Shown here piece by piece: positions 5,710-9,142 of a DNA stretch of 9,142 nucleotides. Position 1 is the first letter of the stretch. Each line of letters starts with the position of its first letter. Made by a program: the position numbers and the translations under genes. The notes under the pieces were generated by a model that saw nothing but the letters and a program-made list of their open reading frames with translations, did not search any database and was not told where the DNA came from. The DNA is from Chitinophagaceae bacterium (lineage in GTDB: Bacteria; Bacteroidota; Bacteroidia; Chitinophagales; Chitinophagaceae): assembly GCA_025963615.1 (NCBI GenBank), contig JAOQAL010000400.1, positions 1 to 9,142 on the forward strand, in the 5' to 3' direction.

Positions 5710-6363
5710 ATGAAAAAATCAACGGTATATTATTGGACAGGTATTTTTGGAATTGTAATTTAATTACTTGTATTGATTGAGATACCACTTTATTTCGTCT
5801 AAACACCAACACCCAGTGGCACTCCTCCGGCAGCTATCATACTGATACGTATCCTCATTGATATGTTTGATTGTATTGGGCTTTTTGGTTTCTTTAGCGG
5901 ATTTAGAAATATTATCGCTCGATCTGAACCTGATTTTGAATGGCTTGGTGGGTTTATATTTACCTGCGGACTTGCATTTTCTATTTTGGGATTTGTTGCT
6001 GATTCTATACAGGCAGGAAGTGTTTGGGCTGCAGGTACAAATCCCGTAAACCCCACTTGGGTTGGATATGGCGCGGAAGGCGCATTACTTATTTACGGTC
6101 CCATAAACCGCTTACTTATTACCACCATTCTCATTGCAAGCAGCACGCTGATAGTAAAGACGCGGTTATTTCCAAAATGGACCGCCTGGCTAGGCTATAT
6201 TTTCGCCATTTACAATCTTTCATTTATCCCAACTCTCTTTTACATGACGGTACCGTTGAATTTCTATAGTGTTAACGGGTGGAATATACCTATCGCAGCC
6301 GGGCTCTTTTTTTTATGGATTTTAATTGTCAGCATTTTCTTAATTAAAAAGAAGAACCATTAA
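5710..6363 (+). pseudogene. Small multi-pass membrane protein (DUF4386-like), interrupted by two in-frame TAA codons
   Basis: One frame from ATG 5710 to TAA 6361-6363 encodes 217 residue positions, broken only by TAA at 5761-5763 (position 18) and 5800-5802 (position 31). The protein-like sequence continues smoothly across both: MKKSTVYYWTGIFGIVI-stop-LLVLIEIPLYFV-stop-TPTPSGTPPAA. No frameshift is needed. Both stops differ from CAA (Gln) by one C-to-T change. About five to six hydrophobic segments are visible, including 'LLVLIEIPLYF', 'LGGFIFTCGLAFSILGFVAD', 'LLITTILIASSTLIV' and 'AAGLFFLWILIVSIFLI', with a basic tail IKKKNH. Order and size resemble the DUF4386 family of membrane proteins of unknown function, but that call is tentative. 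Translation could restart at ATG 5863 to give 166 residues without the first membrane segment. Divergence from the AraC gene suggests the two were regulator and target. Confidence 0.65.
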
Positions 6364-6494
6364 GAGAAATTCTCCGGACTTTCTGGTAACACAGTTGTTG
6401 CAAGAGCTAAGACACAAATAGCATCAGACGGTAACAGGATATATCATTGGCGTCAAGTTAATTTTGATAACAAGGCTGTGCTGTGCTGTCAAGG

Positions 6495-6540
6495 GAGTAT
6501 CAATAAACTGCTGAGGTCACAGTAGCACAGAAGCCCCATC
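6495..6540. repeat. Direct repeat, copy 1
   Basis: This 46-base segment recurs at 6728-6772, 233 bases downstream. Both begin GAGTA, share an uninterrupted 27-base core (6503-6529 and 6736-6762) and then AAGCC and CATC. No protein is recognised across it. Confidence 0.7.
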
Positions 6541-6546
6541 CGCCCT

Positions 6547-6563
6547 GTGTTCCAGCGGAACAC
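6547..6563. repeat. GTTCC-AGC-GGAAC hairpin, copy 1
   Basis: GTGTTCC and GGAACAC pair perfectly over 7 bases around the loop AGC. A second copy lies at 6596-6612 with a compensating change in the stem (T-A here, C-G there). Confidence 0.65.
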
Positions 6564-6595
6564 TCTGTGGGTAGAAAATAAGATGAAGGGATGCG

Positions 6596-6612
6596 GCGTT
6601 CCAGCGGAACGC
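6596..6612. repeat. GTTCC-AGC-GGAAC hairpin, copy 2
   Basis: GCGTTCC and GGAACGC form a 7-base stem with the loop AGC. Compared with copy 1 the second base pair changed on both sides, keeping the stem intact. Confidence 0.65.
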
Positions 6613-6727
6613 ATTGTGCGCTTCGATCCGATGAATGTCTCCCGGCCACAAGTATTTTAAACCTGGAAAGTGTTGAATGCAGTATTTAAATAATTTTCTT
6701 CCTGGTTCCATTCTGGAAACATCAAAT

Positions 6728-6772
6728 GAGTAGCGATAAACTGCTGAGGTCACAGTAGCACAAAGCCTCATC
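6728..6772. repeat. Direct repeat, copy 2
   Basis: Second copy of the segment at 6495-6540, one base shorter, with two changes after GAGTA and one in AAGCC-[CT]-CATC. The 27-base core is identical. Confidence 0.7.
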
Positions 6773-6806
6773 AGGGAACCAACCCGAAAACGCGTGGTTA
6801 TCCCCG

Positions 6807-6823
6807 CCTGTCCGGCCGGCAGG
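6807..6823. repeat. CCGG-centred interspersed palindrome
   Basis: CCTG-T-CCGG followed directly by CCGG-CAGG is a dyad with one bulged base. It lies six bases before the TCCCGAT hairpin, a pairing of palindromes I associate with Bacteroidota intergenic repeats. Confidence 0.45.
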
Positions 6824-6828
6824 GTTTT

Positions 6829-6853
6829 TCCCGATAGCCATCGGGACATTTTT
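6829..6853 (+). terminator. TCCCGAT/ATCGGGA hairpin with T-run (terminator-like repeat)
   Basis: A perfect 7-base-pair stem (6829-6835 with 6840-6846) has the loop AGCC and is followed by CATTTTTT, so it has the form of an intrinsic terminator for rightward transcription. No intact rightward gene ends nearby, and a related palindrome occurs at 275-290. It may simply be a mobile palindrome family member. Confidence 0.4.
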
Positions 6854-7167
6854 TGTCGCAGATCACGATTACTATCGGGACTGCTTATTTATCCACAAAA
6901 AAAAGTAAGAGAAAGAAATTGCTGATAATTAAGGAAGTTGCCTTGGCCAAACCAAAAGATAGGAAAAAAACAACCAAAAGATCATTAGATATCCGAAAGC
7001 CAACGTAGATTTAAAAATGAATGGTGGTCATCTTAACGCCAATGCGAATGATATATTGAAACCTTTTGGGGGCTTTTACTAACCATAATTACTGCACTGT
7101 CACCGGAATTGGAGAGTAATCAGGGGATTCATTATTGCAATCGCCGTTTTGTTATTAGTTTCAGTTT

Positions 7168-8028
7168 CTGAAAAAAATTGCAGTTTATAATATCAAGGGA
7201 GGCGTTGGAAAAACCACTACTTCTGTCAATTTAGCCTGCTTCCTGGCCAAGAGTGGTCTAAGCGTATTGCTTTGGGATTTGGACCCGCAGGGCGGCAGCA
7301 GTTTTTTCTTCAACCGGCAAAACCATAATAATCTTACCCATGCCAGATTATTTGACCGGTATATTACTATTTATGATGTTATCCATCCTACCGATAGTTA
7401 CCATATTGATGTAATAAGTAATGATTCCCTGTTTTCCGATCAGTTTATGAACCAGGCCTCCAAGATGACTGCCGTTAATTTTGGGAATAATGAACTCATA
7501 AAAATAACGCTGAATGAAGTGGAGGACGATTACGATGTATGTATTATGGACTGCTCTCCCGGACGTTTCCTCCTGCATGATAATATTTTTCATGCGGCCG
7601 ACCTGTTACTGATCCCGAATGTCCCTGCTCCTCTTTCTGTGTACTGTAATAATATGCTGATGGACGCCTTACAGGCCAAACTGCCCTCCCTGAACAAAGT
7701 ACTCAGCTTTTATAATATGGTCCAGATTTATAAAAATCTTCATAAACAGTATCTTGACGACCGGAAAGAAGGAGTTGACCGGATTCTCCATAACTATATC
7801 CCCTTTTATAGTGAAATTGAATTAATCACCCTAACCAAAGAAACCATTTTTCACCAGTTGATAGAAACTAAAGCCAACATTTACTACCATAAATTATGGA
7901 TGGAAATATGTGAAAGGATGCAATGGCAGATGGTAAATTCAAAAGGAATCGTGATAGATATCCACCCGGAACAACCGGTAGTTTGGGCCGGCATCGGAGA
8001 ACAACAGGCCAGGTTTTCCAATAGCTAA
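7168..8028 (+). CDS. Orphan ParA/MinD-type ATPase with apparent CTG start
   Basis: This is a 286-residue deviant-Walker ATPase if read from CTG 7168. The first codons give [CTG]-KKIAVYNIKGGVGKTTTSVN. Residues 10-17 are the Walker A motif with signature Lys10 and P-loop Lys15. LLWDLDPQGG (34-43) is Walker A', and YDVCIMDCSPG (122-132) is Walker B with Asp128, using S where most ParA proteins have P. The end 'YIPFYSEIE ... KLWMEICERM' matches the tail of a ParA subgroup that I recall near polyphosphate/CHAD-domain genes; about 30 extra residues follow. TAG lies just four codons before CTG, and no ATG, GTG or TTG precedes the Walker motif in frame. The first standard start, TTG 7267, would delete the P-loop. 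There is no ParB gene beside it, so a segregation role is not shown. Either CTG is used or the ATG was lost by mutation. Confidence 0.75.
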   Translation: MKKIAVYNIKGGVGKTTTSVNLACFLAKSGLSVLLWDLDPQGGSSFFFNRQNHNNLTHARLFDRYITIYDVIHPTDSYHIDVISNDSLFSDQFMNQASKMTAVNFGNNELIKITLNEVEDDYDVCIMDCSPGRFLLHDNIFHAADLLLIPNVPAPLSVYCNNMLMDALQAKLPSLNKVLSFYNMVQIYKNLHKQYLDDRKEGVDRILHNYIPFYSEIELITLTKETIFHQLIETKANIYYHKLWMEICERMQWQMVNSKGIVIDIHPEQPVVWAGIGEQQARFSNS

Positions 8029-8186
8029 TTTTCTCCTCAAAGAAATCTACGATAGAAACTATTCAGTTACCATTTTTAAAGTAATTCAATTCTTATCTTG
8101 CGGTATTGATCAATTTGTAAAATTGTTCTTACCAGTTTCTAAAGTCATTCATCGAACGTATTATATAAATCAATCTGAGATTCTAT

Positions 8187-9142
8187 ATGAAATTGTATCT
8201 TTATTCCAAAGAATTATCCTGGTGCTTATTATTATCGTTGGCAGTAATGTTCATTTTATCATCCTGCAGTTCTACTACTGACGACGTTACTAAATTTTAT
8301 TCTCTGGATGATTTTTCCAGGATAAAAAAAATAGATGTTCATGCTCATATCAATACGACTAACCCGGCGATAATTGAGCAGGCAAAAAGCGATAAAGTCG
8401 TACTCATCAGCGTTAATGTAGAAGTGCCCGAAACGCCGATTGACAGCCAGCAATATTATATTTTACAACAACGGCTTAAATTTCCCGATGACATTTACTA
8501 TGTATCCACTTTTGCAACGGATAATATCAATCAGCCAGGATGGAGTGACCAGCAACTTGCCTATTTAAAAAAATCTTTTGATAGTGGCGCCCTGGGCATT
8601 AAAGTATGGAAAAACATTGGAATGACCATTAAGGACAGGGATGGCCATTTTATTATGATTGACAACCCCATCTTTGATCCCCTGTTTAATTATTTAGAAC
8701 AAAATAAGATACCTGTTATTGGTCATATTGGAGAACCAAAGAATTGCTGGCTGCCACTGGAACAAATGACTTCCAATAACGACAAGAGTTATTTCAAAGC
8801 TCACCCTGAATACTACATGTATCTTCATCCAGAATATCCATCTTATGATGCGCAAATTCAATCAAGGGATCACCTCCTTGAAAAACATCCTGATTTAAAA
8901 TTCATCGGAGCGCATTTCGGCAGCCTCGAGTGGGATACGGATGAAATAGCCAAACGATTAGATAAATTCCCAAACATGTCGGTGGAGACTGCCGAACGCT
9001 GGGGACAAGTGCAATACCAATCCATCCAAAACTGGCAAAAAGTGCATGATTTTTTTATTAAGTACCAGGACCGATTCATGTACGGAACTGACTTTGAAGC
9101 CCAGCCATCCGATAATGCCGATAGTATAAAAAAGAAGGCACA
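8187..9142 (+). CDS. Lipoprotein metal-dependent amidohydrolase (partial, 3' end outside window)
   Basis: The ATG at 8187 opens a frame of 318 codons that runs off the window. Residues 1-26 are a lipoprotein signal peptide with lipobox LSSC, so Cys27 would be lipidated, and the enzyme would act in the envelope. The rest is an amidohydrolase_2-type TIM barrel: HAH (His52, His54), Lys139 in GIKVWK, VIGHIGEP (His180), IGAHFGS (His243) and YGTDFE (Asp302). These are the expected metal ligands and catalytic Asp, and all are present, so the enzyme looks functional. Relatives hydrolyse or decarboxylate small cyclic or carboxylic substrates, but the substrate cannot be read here. SSTTDD after the Cys is acidic and could act as a surface-export signal (speculative). 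The gene follows parA by 158 bases on the same strand. No Shine-Dalgarno is seen. Confidence 0.8.
   Translation, partial: MKLYLYSKELSWCLLLSLAVMFILSSCSSTTDDVTKFYSLDDFSRIKKIDVHAHINTTNPAIIEQAKSDKVVLISVNVEVPETPIDSQQYYILQQRLKFPDDIYYVSTFATDNINQPGWSDQQLAYLKKSFDSGALGIKVWKNIGMTIKDRDGHFIMIDNPIFDPLFNYLEQNKIPVIGHIGEPKNCWLPLEQMTSNNDKSYFKAHPEYYMYLHPEYPSYDAQIQSRDHLLEKHPDLKFIGAHFGSLEWDTDEIAKRLDKFPNMSVETAERWGQVQYQSIQNWQKVHDFFIKYQDRFMYGTDFEAQPSDNADSIKKKA

Larger units (their letters stand above)
6364..7167. other. Repeat-rich gene-free region upstream of parA
   Basis: About 800 bases hold repeats and no convincing gene. Frame continuation after 6363 stays open for about 53 codons to 6523 (…GNTVVARAKTQIASDGNR…) but has no start. 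Short open pieces at 6950-7010 and 7018-7081 are likewise unsupported. The visible structure is the duplicated 46-base segment, two GTTCC hairpins, a CCGG dyad, and a TCCCGAT hairpin with a T-run. A single exact DnaA-box sequence TTATCCACA lies at 6889-6897. Confidence 0.5.

Noticed and set aside
5799..6056. Minus-strand 85-codon frame over the membrane protein gene
   Set aside because: It is a shadow of the plus-strand frame, whose hydrophobic segments and continuity are far more protein-like.
6517..6849. 110-codon minus-strand open frame
   Set aside because: It spans the direct repeats, two GTTCC hairpins and the terminator-like palindromes; repeats translated in one frame, with no recognisable family.
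6889..6897. Exact DnaA box TTATCCACA upstream of parA, suggesting a replication origin
   Set aside because: It is a single copy with no box cluster, no unwinding region and no replication genes nearby; one near-match at 1899-1907 does not help.
7348..7593. Minus-strand 81-codon frame within parA
   Set aside because: It is antisense to conserved ParA sequence and has no supporting signal.

Overview
The window looks like chromosomal DNA from a member of the Bacteroidota, most likely near the Chitinophagaceae or Sphingobacteriia. Support for this is indirect. The DNA is AT-rich, and most starts lack a Shine-Dalgarno sequence. Several starts are preceded by the Bacteroidota promoter element TAnnTTTG. 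The intergenic DNA is packed with short GC-rich palindromes, and the protein families (HigA-like/DUF6922 antitoxin, PchR-type AraC regulator, diheme cytochrome, lipoprotein amidohydrolase) are common there. No rRNA, tRNA, CRISPR array or complete insertion sequence was seen.

Layout. 1-1100: the first codons of a leftward gene with its promoter, then an intact HigA-like antitoxin (590-1066, minus) followed by only the first 33 codons of its AbiEii-type toxin (483-584). 1155-1672: a transposase fragment joined to the frameshifted C-terminal part of a DUF4143 ATPase. 1955-3136: an intact membrane-anchored diheme cytochrome c (minus). 3176-3591: a strong-looking promoter driving a 45-codon secretory-leader-like ORF (plus), and the N-terminal stub of a pirin gene (minus). 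3600-4560: a repeat-rich region ending in a tandem array of two and a half hairpin units. 4608-5606: an intact AraC-family regulator (minus). It is divergent from a small multi-pass membrane protein gene (5710-6363) that carries two in-frame TAA codons. 6364-7167: about 800 bases of repeats with no convincing gene. 7168-8028: an orphan ParA-type ATPase whose natural first codon is CTG. 8187-9142: a lipoprotein metal-dependent amidohydrolase, cut by the window edge.

The overriding theme is gene decay at an accessory locus. The intact genes (antitoxin, cytochrome, AraC regulator, amidohydrolase, probably ParA) are single islands among at least five broken or remnant genes and several palindrome families. 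I see no operon joining the intact genes into one pathway. The most useful leads are the toxin-less antitoxin, the tandem hairpin array, the doubly interrupted membrane protein beside its likely regulator, and the non-ATG ParA.
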